64,000 nt of DNA from Micropterix aruncella (taxonomy: Eukaryota; Arthropoda; Insecta; Lepidoptera; Micropterigidae): assembly GCA_944548615.1 (NCBI GenBank), contig OX155973.1:19034160-19098159 (forward strand), read 5' to 3'. How positions within the stretch are numbered: position 1 is the first letter of the stretch; every line of letters starts with the position of its first letter. Below the pieces are notes generated by a model, which worked only from the letters and a program-made list of their open reading frames with translations, was not told the DNA's origin and ran no database searches. This document shows, piece after piece, positions 13,316 to 23,708 of this stretch. The translations under genes and the position numbers were made by a program.

Positions 13316-13517
13316 TAGAGCTGTCAACTACAACGGGCGAACCCGTCACCTCAGGAAGTTTTATCGAAATATGATGGTTCTAGCTCCCTTGAAGTGAGCA
13401 CAGAAGACTTGTTACCCAGCGGGTTTACACTCACGCCCTTACTTCCAGTTGCGACCAGATTACTCCGGTCTCTCGACTGGTTACAAGTTCGAGGTCGCTT
13501 GCGCGGTCCTCTCCCTT
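13316..13517 (-). mobile_element. element X, copy X4 (5'-truncated)
   Basis: Minus orientation. The 3' end (TAGAGCTGTCAACTACAACG read on plus) is at the left, and the copy stops after the conserved GCGCGGTCCTCTCCCTT. It lies about 95 bp from copy X5. Confidence 0.8.
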
Positions 13518-13613
13518 TTACTATTACGACATAAATAGCATATTACTAATAAATAGGACATCACTTACAATGTTTTTTTTTATGGATAAATGAAATTTAT
13601 ATTGTCATAGCTC

Positions 13614-14386
13614 TAGAGCTGTCAACTACAAAGGGCGAATCCGTCACCTCAGGAAGTTTTAACTGTATTGGATCGTTCTGACTCCCGTGAGGTGAGCGCA
13701 GAAGACTTGGGACGAAAAACAATCTACAGTCTAGCTACGCCACCTGTCAGAGGTCAACGTCTTACGGCGAGGCACCGGGAAAGGTGAGCAGCGAGCAGCC
13801 TCGCTCCCTGTCTACTAGTTTGGAAGGATATCTCCATCTGGAATTAACCTTCAGGATACCTCCTACCTCCTGATTGGTTACAGGATCAAGGTAGCTGCGC
13901 GGTCCTCCATTATGAAGCGGTGATACGGTGTCAACCGAATCTATCGCGGATCACGGCGTCCGTTGCCCGAATTATTCACCCGGGATCGGGTGGCCGAACG
14001 GTCGTTTCAAGAGCGGTTGCCATAAGGTTAACAACTACCCCCGCTCTATAGGAAACATTGCTGTTTCCAGACTCCTCCGGCTGTTAGTCGGAGTGCACAA
14101 TCGATTGGCTGACGCCGCACGGTGTGCAAACCGTCTAGGAGCGCCCGAAGTTTGATTCCTAGGGGAAACTGGCCCGCAGGCCAGCATCCTACCCTGGGTC
14201 TCACTTCTGAGCGGAGGCCGCCGGATGGGTGTTGACCCGTGCGTTTGACCGACCCTATGCAACTGGGTCTTAGTGGCCAATTTGCAACAGGGCCCCAACA
14301 TTTGCTCCCAAAGGGGAGACAGAACGATCCAATATCGTTAAAACTTCATGAGATGACGGGTTCGCCCGTTGTAATTGACAGCTCTA
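13614..14386 (-). mobile_element. element X, copy X5, with 3' ends at both flanks
   Basis: A near-full minus-oriented copy (13614-14312) joined to a plus-oriented 74-bp 3' piece (14313-14386). Both outer edges end in the family 3' sequence. The whole unit is bracketed by TTGTCATAGCT (13602-13612) and TTGTCAAAGCT (14388-14398), a target duplication with one mismatch, so it appears to be one insertion. The middle contains the divergent GGCGAGGCACCGGG segment also seen in X8. Confidence 0.75.
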
Positions 14387-14522
14387 TTTGTCAAAGCTTT
14401 ATTCGTGTACATTATAAATTACAAAGATATCCAGTCTTTTCCTGGCCCAATGCTCTATCATTTGTTACATAATATTTTTCCGAATTGAATTTTTTGATGG
14501 TTAATCGATATTTAACTAAATA

Positions 14523-14720
14523 TTAATACTTATAAAGATTACTAAACAATTTACAATCCGTCTTGCACACAACACTCACTGTATCCTCTTTTACGTCTTT
14601 GCGTTTGGCGTTCGGCGGCGGGAATATTTTAAGAAGAGGGTTCCACGTAGAAGAGCGTTTGTAGCCGTCGTCTCTATTGAAGTTCGGAGTTCTTCTTATT
14701 TCAATGGCTTCCCGGATCAT
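14523..14720 (-). pseudogene. Penelope-like/GIY-YIG-type C-terminal fragment
   Basis: A 65-codon minus-strand frame carries REAIEIRRTPNFNRDDGY and STWNPLL. This is the C-terminal signature of GIY-YIG endonuclease regions in Penelope-like elements (REAIEI..N.NRD.G...W). Upstream catalytic and RT parts are absent. The assignment rests on this motif and needs a profile search. Confidence 0.5.
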
Positions 14721-14814
14721 GCGAGGAAAGACCGGATTTTCAAAATTCCCGCGCTCCGAGCCCGGCCCCCCACCACCGTTATAACCTACGCAGTGGCGGC
14801 AGCGGTATGCGGCC

Positions 14815-14975
14815 TACCCGCAAAACAACGGACTGACAGCTCTTCAGTCTACCCTAGACATCGGCGGCTGCAACGTCACCGAAACGTCGGGTCCTACAAA
14901 TTTCACGCGAAAAATTCGTTTTCTATCCTATTTATAATGTCAAACAACCGCAATAGTCTTCGATTTTACAATGAT
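14815..14975 (+). mobile_element. terminal-type repeat with CCGAAACGTCGGG
   Basis: Shares CTTCAGTCTA, the CGAAACGTCG core, TTCGTTTT, TATAATGTCAA and ATAGTCTT(C/T)GATTT with 45790-45905. Such CGAAACGTC segments occur near termini of Penelope-like elements. It borders the GIY-YIG fragment but lies on its upstream side. Confidence 0.45.
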
Positions 14976-14984
14976 TGATTGATA

Positions 14985-15062
14985 ATTTAATCAATAATTA
15001 CTCATCAATCAATCATCAATAAATCATCAATCAATCATGAATCAATCATCAATCAATCAAGC
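14985..15062 (+). repeat. (ATCA)n-type simple repeat
   Basis: Interrupted repeats of ATCA/ATCAATCA. Confidence 0.85.
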
Positions 15063-15418
15063 CTAGGCAGCATATTTTCCGAGGATGATTTATTGCGAAA
15101 AATATTGTGTACCTATTTTCGGCCTCTCTCTATATGTCCCATTAAAGGAGCTGTTCGGCTGGAAATTGACGATATGGCGTGTGGCAGACATATCCCCACT
15201 GAAGAAAGTGAAATATACGACAAATATGGCAGCGGTTGTCTCCTTTTCTTTTATAGAGGAAATATTCCATCGCCGATATTCAGCATTGATGAAATAACAG
15301 AAACTCAAATTGGTTACAATTTATTGAAATGACAAATAGGGCGTTTCAAAAAAACTGAACAAATAGGTAATCAGTCAGAAATAAGTAAATACGTATATTA
15401 AAAACAATAAAAAACAAA
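15063..15418. other. unannotated stretch
   Basis: Overlapping open frames occur on both strands at 15085-15332, but none resembles a protein I know. No repeat recognised. Confidence 0.35.
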
Positions 15419-15796
15419 ACTGCCGTTACAGAAAGTGAACTATTGTATTTATAATTATTTTTATTACGGCCTTTTATAAAATACTTGTGGTTTATGTATT
15501 AATCCATATACATAAATATTTTTCCGAAATAAACTTAATCAGACATTTCATTTGAAATTAAACACGATATATTTATGGTAATTTATTGACAATTGGACGT
15601 TTAGACAACTACTTACCTAATATTTTGAGAGTTAAGGTACCCTATGTATGACACTCGGAATGACATAGCGATTCTAACTATACTACATACTTTTAAATCG
15701 GTAAAGCGTTTACAAGTCATGGTGGAATAAAGACACGGAAAACATACATATATGAACCCTGGACACATTATACTGTTTTTTGTTTGGCAGTCGTGT
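15419..15796 (+). mobile_element. MITE R, copy R1
   Basis: A non-coding unit from ACTGCCGTTACAGAAAGTGA to GGCAGTCGTGT. Full copies have 11-bp terminal inverted repeats, ACACGACTGCC. Seven copies, some partial, occur in the window (15.4, 17.9, 33.2, 39.6, 44.1, 47.8 and 51.5 kb). This copy has lost its first five bases. Confidence 0.8.
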
Positions 15797-15974
15797 AAAA
15801 AAGGATATTTTAAACTAAAAGGATACCAGGGTCAACATTGGGAACACCATTGTTTTTAATGTATAACCTATTTTGATTCATTTCATTTCTTTATTTCACA
15901 AATAAACTTAACAGATAAAATAAGACTGACATGGAATTAAATATTAACACAGAAAAATGGAGGGAGAAAACACG

Positions 15975-16052
15975 ATCATTTTATTGACTATTATATTATT
16001 ATTTGTTTCTACTCTTTATTGTGACATTTCACAATGGGCGGGTTTATTCCAC
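15975..16052 (-). mobile_element. SINE 3'-tail fragment
   Basis: Antisense match to the tail of the SINE at 25450-25745 (AATAAACCCGCCCATTGTGA and CACAATAAAGAGTAGAAACA). The head is missing. Confidence 0.65.
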
Positions 16053-16059
16053 CTACCTC

Positions 16060-16325
16060 TACATGTGCCGAATATTGGTTGTACCGAATACCAGATATCT
16101 AGTTAATATTAAACTAAATATTTAACCGAATATCCGGTTTAACTGAATATCTAGCGTATTTGAAATAATCACTATCCAAATCGCAGAAAGAGACCAGACG
16201 GAAAAAAACTATTTGAGGGAATATGAAATATACGTTATGGACATGTCGTTATCTAGTTAATATTGAACTAAACATCCGACCAAATACCCGGTTAAACGAA
16301 ATATTTGTATATTCAAATAATTCGG
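16060..16325 (+). repeat. imperfect direct duplication with CCGAATATCCGGTT motifs
   Basis: The segment TATCTAGTTAATATTAAACT...TATTTGAAATAAT at about 16095-16168 recurs in altered form at 16252-16322. Half-palindromic CCGAATATCCGG motifs recur, with related words near 20885-20965. It is non-coding. Confidence 0.55.
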
Positions 16326-16575
16326 TAAAATTCAAATTCAAATTCCTTTATTAAATGTATAAAAGTACATTAATTGTTCTTTTATACATGACATGGCTGC
16401 TGCACCCAGGGTTGGATCGGGACAGAGCGTTTTAATAAAAGCTTGTTTTTAAACATGTGTTTTTACTATTAACTTATTATAATTCCAAATAACGTCGATA
16501 GTCTTCGATCTCTTGTCCACGTTTTGCTGCATAACTGAGCATCTTCAATTTTGGCAGTTGACTAAACATGGAATC
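16326..16575 (-). mobile_element. probable LINE 3'-end fragment
   Basis: Starts TTCAAATTCCTTTATTAAAT on plus, which reads as a LINE tail on minus. A short minus frame near 16465-16570 could be a LINE C-terminus. Confidence is low. Confidence 0.35.
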
Positions 16576-16589
16576 ATTCCTGTAATTAT

Positions 16590-17222
16590 TTATTTATTTA
16601 TTTATTTGCAGCTGTTATAAAAAACATATACAAAAAAAAAAAAACAAGAACACACAGATTAAAAATTAAAACTATAAATAGACAAAGACTATGAAATAAA
16701 GCTACAAACGCTGCAAATTAGGGGTATCTTCAGGATATCTCTTATCCTGGTTTTCAGGACAAACCTATTAATTATTGATACATAGGTATATGATCTTTAA
16801 AATAAAATAACCAAATCAAATAAATCTTAAAACAAAAAATCCAAATAATCATAATCAAATAAATACACAAATCGAAATAATCAAAATCAAGATATTTAAC
16901 ATCAAATGATATTAAAAGAAAATAACGTAATTACATAAATTTAATAATCTACATACATATAATAAATCAAAAATAATCAAAATCAAAATATTTAACATTA
17001 AATAATAAGGTTACAAATTAATAAATAAACGAAGACAATAGTAATAATCCAGTTAGCAATAGTTGTTTTAAAATAAAATCAAATTATGACATCTAAATAT
17101 CTTCCTTTAATAATAAACTTTTAAAGTGGTCCTTAAATACTGCAATTGATTTCGATCGCAAAGCCATACCCAACCGATTCCATACAACCGCAGAATAATA
17201 CGAAAAGCTGCACTGGAAATGT
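16590..17222 (-). mobile_element. LINE fragment, C-terminus and 3' UTR
   Basis: A minus frame at 17100-17222 ends a LINE protein (SYYSAVVWNRLG...FKDHFKSLLLK). The long AT-rich 3' UTR ends in an (AAAT)n tail at 16590-16605. The terminal part (GATACCCCTAATTTG and GCGTTTGTAG on minus) matches the plus-oriented fragment at 32700-32890. Confidence 0.7.
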
Positions 17223-17447
17223 AAGTTTATTATGGTAAGTTTATTTATTATAGTTTATATATTATAGTTTATATATTATGGTAAGTTTATTGTCAACAGC
17301 GAATGATTGTTTTTTTTATTAGCAGAATAAATGAATTTTATTTTTTAATATCGTTTTTAGGCTCTACGCTCAGAATCGGTCCGAATGCGTATATTGAAGG
17401 AATAAGTCACCATCGACATTGGTTCAAGCTGAATAGAAAATCATCAC

Positions 17448-17629
17448 CTGTGGTAAATGTCCATCGCCTATGCTCATAGTGAACTTGCTGACGTAGAAGT
17501 GTGCTGGAAATGGTGGCACTATAGCATTGTACTCTGCCAGGCCCAGTTCAATGCAGGAGTTGATGGAACCCAACAAGTAGTCGTTGCCGTACAGTAGATT
17601 TCCGTTGTATCTACCAGAGGCGTCCGACA
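17448..17629 (-). CDS. NRF-6-like protein, exon 2 (NRF domain)
   Basis: Encodes about 60 residues continuing the NRF ('nose resistant to fluoxetine') domain begun in exon 1, including SDASGRYNGNLLYGNDYLLG and SINSCIELG. The family pattern is DASG...G.L.GN...LG....C. The acceptor is TTCTTCCACAG after a pyrimidine-rich run (17630-17645). The donor is CAG/GTGATG at 17448-17447. The exon begins with two bases (TG) that complete the codon opened by the single A ending exon 1, giving Met, so the junction reads WASK-M-SDASG as in relatives. It ends in phase 0 and the next exon is not in this window. Family members are multipass proteins with a C-terminal acyltransferase domain and are known for lipid or drug uptake phenotypes in C. 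elegans. The specific function here is inferred. Confidence 0.85.
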
Positions 17630-17882
17630 CTGTGGAAGAAGATAAAAAATATAAATTAGCATAGTGACTTAATTCTTTTACATACAAGTGAATACGGCTT
17701 TAAAGGGTATAGAAGAGTATCGCGGTTATTTAACTTTATAAATAAGACAACAAGTAAATTCTTTACCTTTTTTTAATCAAATACAAATTCTGCATTTTCA
17801 ATTTCAAATTCAGTGTTACAATAATATTATGATATGATTCACCGACCGGCCCCGATCGGTGAATTCCATGGCAGTTCATTTT

Positions 17883-18130
17883 ACACGACTGTCCACAAAA
17901 AGGTGTCTGTGTCTGTATGTAGTCTGTTGTTATTCCACCATAACTTCTAAGTTCTTAAACTGATTTAGATTTGTATGGTATTCTTAGAATCGCTATGTCG
18001 TCCCAGATTCCATAAGGTCCGTAAACTGTCCAAATCTCAAATAATTGTCTAAATATCCGAATGTCAACAAATTAGGATAAACACATCGTGTTTAGTATCA
18101 AATGAAAGGTCTAATTGAGTAGAACCCGAA
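17883..18130 (-). mobile_element. MITE R, copy R2 (partial, inverted)
   Basis: Starts with the terminus ACACGACTGTCC and contains the antisense of the family's CGATTCTAAC, GTGGAATAA and TTAGACA segments. The far end is missing. Confidence 0.7.
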
Positions 18131-18721
18131 ATTATGTATATGGCCAATGGGCCCTACTCACGTGAAGCCCAGATCAATTGTCACGGGCCTTGGAGAAGGC
18201 CAGTCGACTGACTTACAGAATGCGCAATCGTCTTTAAGCACCGGATGTTTATATAGATAACACGTGTCAACGGGACCGTAACGGAGCTTCCGTAAATTGA
18301 TTTTTGTTTCAGCGAATATTGCGTCAATGAAGAACCTTATTGTCTAATTAAATTAATAGTAAAAAACATTTTTAAATACAAGCTTTTATTGAGAATCTCT
18401 GTAAATAAGAAAAGAAATTTAGAACGGAATATCATAATTGAATACTATACAGAATTTCGTGTCTGCGCTGTTGACCGTTGAGAATTCCCCTCATCCAATG
18501 TCATGGTGGAACTTCGTGAAAAATATTCCGCTATGTAAATAGTGTAAATAAATATTCCACTAAGTAAATAAAGTATATTGTCTATATCAGTAATTAGTAA
18601 TGATAAGTTTTTTATTCAAAATACTACGATATCGTAACTTTTTGACGTCAATAATTCATACAAACATACATAAATGATTTAAAAATTTAATTATTGTGAC
18701 ATTATAACAAATTATTGTGAC
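18131..18721. other. unannotated intron sequence
   Basis: No gene or element recognised. ATTGTGACAT words recur at 18692-18723 next to the LINE tail. Confidence 0.4.
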
Positions 18722-19262
18722 ATTTTTTTTTTTTTTTTTTTTTTTTTTTATTGTGACATATAACGTGATATAAATCATCGAGGTAACCATTTTATTTCCA
18801 AGGGTCTTTGTCGTCTAGATAATCATGTATTTTATAGTAGCCCTTTGAGTACAGATTTTTCTTAATAAATGACTAAAATTGTATCACAGATAAATTTTGC
18901 ATGTTTTCTGGGACTTTATTGTAGAAGCGTATACATTGCCCTTTGAATGATTTTGTGGTTTTGGAGAATCGACTTTTATGGTCAGCAAGTTTATTTTTAT
19001 TTCTAGTATTGACACCATGGCTATCAGAGTTTTTTAAAAACAGTTCTTTATTTTTATGCACATACATTAAGTTTTCATAGATGTTATGAGATGCAAGTGT
19101 CAAAATATTGTTTTCTTTAAATTTTCCGCGTAACGACTGTCTAGCACCTAATTTATACATAGTACGCATGGCTCGTTTCTGTAGTATAAATATTTTATCA
19201 GCATCAGCAGCATGACCCCACAGCAAGATGCCATACGACATCAAGCTGTGAAAATAGCTGAA
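18722..19262 (-). mobile_element. jockey-like LINE fragment, C-terminus and poly-A tail
   Basis: The minus frame at 18873-19244 encodes MSYGILLWGHAADADKIFIL...RAMRTMYKLG and a lysine-rich tail, the RT thumb and C-terminal region of a jockey-type LINE. A T28 run on plus (18722-18749) is its poly-A tail. The 5' end is truncated at 19262. Confidence 0.8.
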
Positions 19263-19349
19263 GTAAACCAGCCTATAGAGTATAATCTATTATAGATTAT
19301 TACTAATATAAACTACTACTATAATAGACTGGTAACACTACCCTGCAAT

Positions 19350-20480
19350 AAGTCGTGATGTCCAGGCTGATTTAGAACTCCTGAAGGTGATAAAATACCC
19401 AAGACACCCACTGATCCGAACGACAAGAGCCACACCAAAATCGCCTCAAATCTCGAAAGTCTTTCATGAGCCGAACATAACCGCTCCATGGCAGTCAATC
19501 CTCGAACCGCATCGCTAAATAGAGGGCTTCACTTGCCGTACATGTAAAGGACGAGATATCCCCTATATAACCTGGCGTAGTCTGAAAAGACTAAGGGTGG
19601 ATAAAGCAAGATGCCGAATTAATCTCGTTCGATGGGGCTATATAGAGAACTCAATACGCAACTGTGGAACTAGGGTTGTCGACTACAGCGGGCGAGCCCG
19701 TCACCTCAGGAAGTTTTAACGATTAGTCGTTCTATCTCCCTGGAGTGAGCGCAGAAGACTTAGACAAAACAGTCCACCATCTACCTCTGCCACAAACCCG
19801 TAAGAGGCCAACGCCTTAACCGCGAGATAGCCATGAGTGTTACCCGGCGGACTTACGCTCACGCCCTTACTTCCAATCGTGACCAGATTACTCCAGTCTC
19901 TCGATTGGTTACGAGTTCGAGGTCGCCTGCGTGGTCCTCTCCCTTACGAAACGGTGAAACGGTGTTTACCGAATCTATCGCGGACTACAGCGTCTTATAC
20001 CCGGCTGTTCACCCAGGATCGGATAGCCGATGGTCGTTTCAATAGCAGTCGCCGTAAGGCCCGCAACCAACCCCGCTCTAAAGGAAACAGTACTGACTCC
20101 CCCGACTGTTAGTCAGAGTGCACAGTCGATTGGCTTACGCCGCACGGTGCGCAGACCGTCCAGGAGCGCCAGGAGGTTGATTCCCAGGGGAAACTAACCG
20201 AAAGGCCAGAGTCCTACCCAGGCTCGCACTTCATGCGTGGAGGCCGTCGGATAGGTGTTGACCCGTGAGTGTGACCAACCCTGAACAGAATGGGTCTTCG
20301 TGGCCAACTCAGCAAGGGCCCATTAACTCCCAAATCGGTATAAACAGGCAACTGTGGAACTATGCAGGATGAAGACCACCTCCGATCCTGTCCGCAGCTG
20401 TCAACCCTCATCACACACCAGGACCTACAAGAGGCAAACGATCCAGGCCGCATATTTTTGGAGTAACCTGTCCTAACCTG
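19350..20480 (+). mobile_element. LINE C-terminal fragment split by element X6
   Basis: Plus-strand coding resumes across the X6 insertion. Left of it the frame ends ...RWGYIENSIRNC, and right of it the frame continues GTMQDEDHLRSCPQL and stops at TAA (20464). The CxxC/H pattern matches the C-terminal zinc region of RNase H-bearing LINEs. Upstream coding (19370-19560) has stops. The tail is GAAC repeats near 20500. Confidence 0.7.
19673..20347 (-). mobile_element. element X, copy X6 (full length)
   Basis: Minus-oriented full copy between perfect 15-bp target duplications, GCAACTGTGGAACTA at 19658-19672 and 20348-20362. The 5' end here carries about 16 extra bases before GGGAGTTAATGGGCCC. It interrupts a LINE reading frame. 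Confidence 0.9.
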
Positions 20481-21686
20481 TCCCGGACACGTTAACGAAC
20501 GAACGAACTATTATAAAACTTTCTAACTAGCACATCTTTTACATATTCAATGTCAACCACACCCAGAAAATACTCACCCCTGTTATTTATTAAAAGTTAT
20601 TAATGTTAACGATGTAATTTGGTAATGTTCTTGTATTAAGTAAGCGCATACTCTGGGGGGATAATCCGCATGAATTTACGACGAACATCAGATTCTACTC
20701 TATAGCGTTTCCGCGCGGGGAGGCGAAAATTTAGGACAGAATTAACGCACGTATTAATTTTCCCATTTCGGGATGGCGGGATAGCGCGAAAATGAGTTGG
20801 TCGGGGTTCAGGGCTGCATTGGAAACCTGCGATCCCGGAATAATCCTATTGCTCATTACCATTCGGCTACGTAACGACCGAATTTGGTTGCACATCAGAA
20901 CACCGTTGAATATGTAACGACCAAATATCCGTTTCTAATATCCGTAAGTTCACCGTCCAAATATCCAATTCTGGCTCAGCCGAACATAGTGCAGGGTGCG
21001 AAGCGTCCGTAATGTGAAGCAGTTTTGAACTATGGTACTTCTAGCTCGCGGTAACGCGAAAAATACATGAGTCTTATGGCCTTTCTTCACAATGGCCGAT
21101 GATGGCCAATCATGCTAAGGTGGAAGCGAGTCGGCACCACTATGAGGTCAGAAAAATGTATGGGAAAGAGCGAGAGAAACATAGGTGATGCGGCTAGGAC
21201 GGTCGGATTATCGACGAACCCCTTAAGCAGTTTATATATGTGGTAGATTGCCAGCCAATCTCTTCGTTTTAACCTCGCGACTCGAGGGGTTTCCCTCGAG
21301 TCGCGAGGTTGAAACTGCTCCGTACCGTTTCAAATTACGAAATTGCGGGTGAAATCGACGGCCTTCAGAAAAACGACCATAAGTCATAAACCACTATATG
21401 GATCATAAAAAGATGAACTGTAAAATGATCGCATGGAAATTTCCAATATAGAACATTGAAACCTTATCTCGTAAAACAATTAAATATACCAAAAATTCTA
21501 ACCTCGTGTTCTCAGTGAATTTTTTGACAAACACTTTAGATAGTCAAAAAAACGTGAAAAAATACACATATGCTACACCAAATCAATGTCGAAAAATGAT
21601 AGACGTAAAATGGCGTTTGTAGGCATTATTATATTGAAATTTGGAGAACGCGCTCTGTAATCGATTATCATGTATCTTCTTCTATA
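20481..21686. other. unannotated intron sequence with a strong hairpin
   Basis: No gene recognised. A 44-bp segment at 20944-20987 recurs at 38669-38712 with two differences. A long hairpin lies at 21266-21315. Confidence 0.45.
21266..21315. repeat. perfect hairpin, 23-bp stem, 4-nt loop
   Basis: AACCTCGCGACTCGAGGG (21271-21288) is exactly complementary to 21293-21310 across a GTTT loop. The stem extends five more pairs outward with one G-T wobble. It contains XhoI-like CTCGAG and TCGCGA words. Confidence 0.9.
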
Positions 21687-21694
21687 CTCTAACG

Positions 21695-22505
21695 CAGCGG
21701 TCCGCAACCTTTTTGATGTTGCGACCCCAAAATTAAAAAAAGAGTTTTCAGCGACCCCAGAAAAAAACACTAAATTTACAAATGCAAAGGTTGGTTCAGG
21801 TAACGAGATAAAGGTAAACTTAAATTTTCCTCCATGTTCTAGCTGTTTTTATTTCGTAAATTATATCGGAAAGTTTATTTATTTTGGAAAATAATATTAG
21901 AGCAAACGAGAAAATATGCCTTTAACATATTTATGAAGGCATTAAATGAGATAAGCAATGATTTTAAAATTTTATTCACTAAGAAAATTAGGTAAGTAAG
22001 TTTAAACATTAATTTAAACCTTGTGCTTGCACACATTCAGTCAGTATATTAATTCTTGGTGATATATTATCAGAAATAGACACCCTCAAATCAGGTTCTA
22101 CATTGTCTGGAGTGATATTTTGTTTTTATAGTAGTCAATGTGGAGAAAGCTGTCTCACACAGGTATGTAGATGCGAATGGCAGCAATTTCATCAGAGATA
22201 TTTTGTATAACAGTGGATATTCCTTTTCCGTCATTATCCAGAACTTGGATAGATCCATGGTTTTGAAAATAGCTCGAAGGCTTTCATCGGACATTAAATC
22301 GATCAGCTGCTCCTTTTCTTTTAAGTTAATCGAATCTCTCCGTTTTAAAGAAATTGTAATCAAAATGTGTATGGAGAGGTTATATTTTACGCATAAACTT
22401 TAATAAAAATCGATAAGTACAGGACCTTGTTAACTTTTTTGACGACCCCATAATTATATTTCGCGACCCCGTGCGGGGTCGCGACCCCAGGGTTGCGGAA
22501 CGCTG
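21695..22505 (-). mobile_element. hAT transposon, internally deleted, complete ends
   Basis: Terminal inverted repeats are CAGCGGTCCGCAACC (left) and CAGCGTTCCGCAACC (right, read inward), with perfect 8-bp target duplications CTCTAACG at 21687-21694 and 22506-22513. At 811 bp it is too short for a full transposase. Only the C-terminal dimerisation region remains. Subterminal GCGACCCC words occur at both ends. Confidence 0.92.
22025..22363 (-). pseudogene. hAT transposase C-terminal (hATC dimerisation) remnant
   Basis: Minus-strand frames encode LSKFWIMTEKEYPLLYKISL, then LLPFASTYLCETAFSTLTTI and KTKYHSR. The frame then shifts near 22100 and continues NVEPDLRVSISDNISPRI. This is the hATC signature of ZMYM/SCAND-like hAT transposases. 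The zinc finger, RNase H-like core and catalytic triad are deleted, so it is not functional. Confidence 0.85.
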
Positions 22506-22740
22506 CTCTAACGTACTAAACGAAAGGTATGAGTCTCGTTCCGATTTTTAAATCGAATTCTGGCAGTGAGCGCGACATGAAACCCGACAGGGTCGCGATA
22601 CAATAAGCGTACTACACACGAAACCCGTGCTGGTCGCGATGCAACGGAGGGGTGAAAGTTAGTGAGTTATACCCAACCATCCCTAGAATTAATGCTGTAG
22701 GGTATAAGATTGGATAATATCCATACTGTTTAAAGTCCAG

Positions 22741-22823
22741 AGCAATTCACGGGAGATAGAACGATCATTTCGTTAAAACTTCCTGAGGTGACGGGTTCGC
22801 CCGTTGTAGTTGACAGCTCTAGT
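22741..22823 (+). mobile_element. element X, copy X7 (83-bp 3' end only)
   Basis: Severely 5'-truncated, keeping only the last 83 bases including the 3' hairpin. Perfect 14-bp target duplications TGTTTAAAGTCCAG lie at 22727-22740 and 22824-22837. The right-hand duplicate is itself the left flank of X8. Confidence 0.9.
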
Positions 22824-22838
22824 TGTTTAAAGTCCAGG

Positions 22839-23708
22839 TAGCGAACGGTTTTGTGCAGCTTGGATTACAATATCCATTGTGTTTCCGGGTCGGTTGAACT
22901 CTCGATTTAGCTCCTATTCAGTGGCCTCCTCATGTGGAGGACTACCCAGGGTAGGACTTTCGCGTCTCAGGCCTCGCGGCTGGTAGATCGGTTTCCCCTG
23001 GAGGAACGCCTCCCGGCGCTACTGGATGGTTTGTGCACCGTGTGGCGTCAGCCAACCGTCAGCAAATCAAAGCCAATTGTACACTGTGACTAATTACTGA
23101 AGGGGTGTGGAGACTATGAATATTTACTGTCTCCTAAGCAGCGGGGGTGGATGCTGATCTGTCGCCAACCACTATTGAGATGAACAAATGGCTAAATGAT
23201 CCTACATTCAGAGCCGGACAAAAGATACCATTGATCTGCTCTATATTATAACTGAATCAACGCTGAATATACGTCAGGTAGAGTTTGCGCAAGCGACTTC
23301 GGACCCGTGACCAGTCGCGGGAGGTTTGAGGTATCCTGATGGTTTATTCCAGATAGAGAAATTCTTCCAAAACTGGTAGACAGGGGAAGAGGCTGCCCGC
23401 TGGGTACCTTTTCCGGTGCCTCGCCGTAGGGCATTGGCCTCTATCGGGCATGGTGGCTTAGCTAGACGGTAGATTTTAATTGTCTCTGTCATCTGGGTAG
23501 ATGACAGAGACAATATTTTTTTATTCCAGATAGAGATATTCTTCCAAAACTGGTAGACAGGGGACGAGGCTGCCCGTTGGTTACCTTTCCCGGTGCCTCG
23601 CCGTAGGTCATTGGCTTCTGTCGGGCATGGTGGCTTAGCTAGAACGATCATTATCGTTAAACATTCCTGAGGTAACGGGTTCGCCAGTTGTAGTTGACAA
23701 CCCTAAAT
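22839..23708 (+). mobile_element. element X, copy X8 (divergent subfamily, rearranged)
   Basis: A longer, older copy. Its 5' part (CCTCATGTGGAGGACTACCC to GCGGGGGTGG) matches the family, but the centre is replaced by a divergent segment (TTATTCCAGATAGAGA to CATGGTGGCTTAGCTAGA). That segment is duplicated (23342-23466 and 23522-23642) around a hairpin at 23479-23514. Flanks GTTGTTTAAAGTCCAGG and GTTGTCTAAAGCACAGG (23709-23725) are a decayed target duplication. Confidence 0.75.
23479..23514. repeat. perfect 16-bp stem hairpin inside X8
   Basis: ATTGTCTCTGTCATCT pairs exactly with AGATGACAGAGACAAT across a GGGT loop. It lies between two direct copies of a 120-bp segment. Confidence 0.9.

Noticed and set aside
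23274..23651. 125-codon minus frame with a repeated RRGTGKG...ASSPVYQFWKN block
   Set aside because: It is the reverse strand of the duplicated centre of element X8. The protein-like repetition comes from the DNA duplication.
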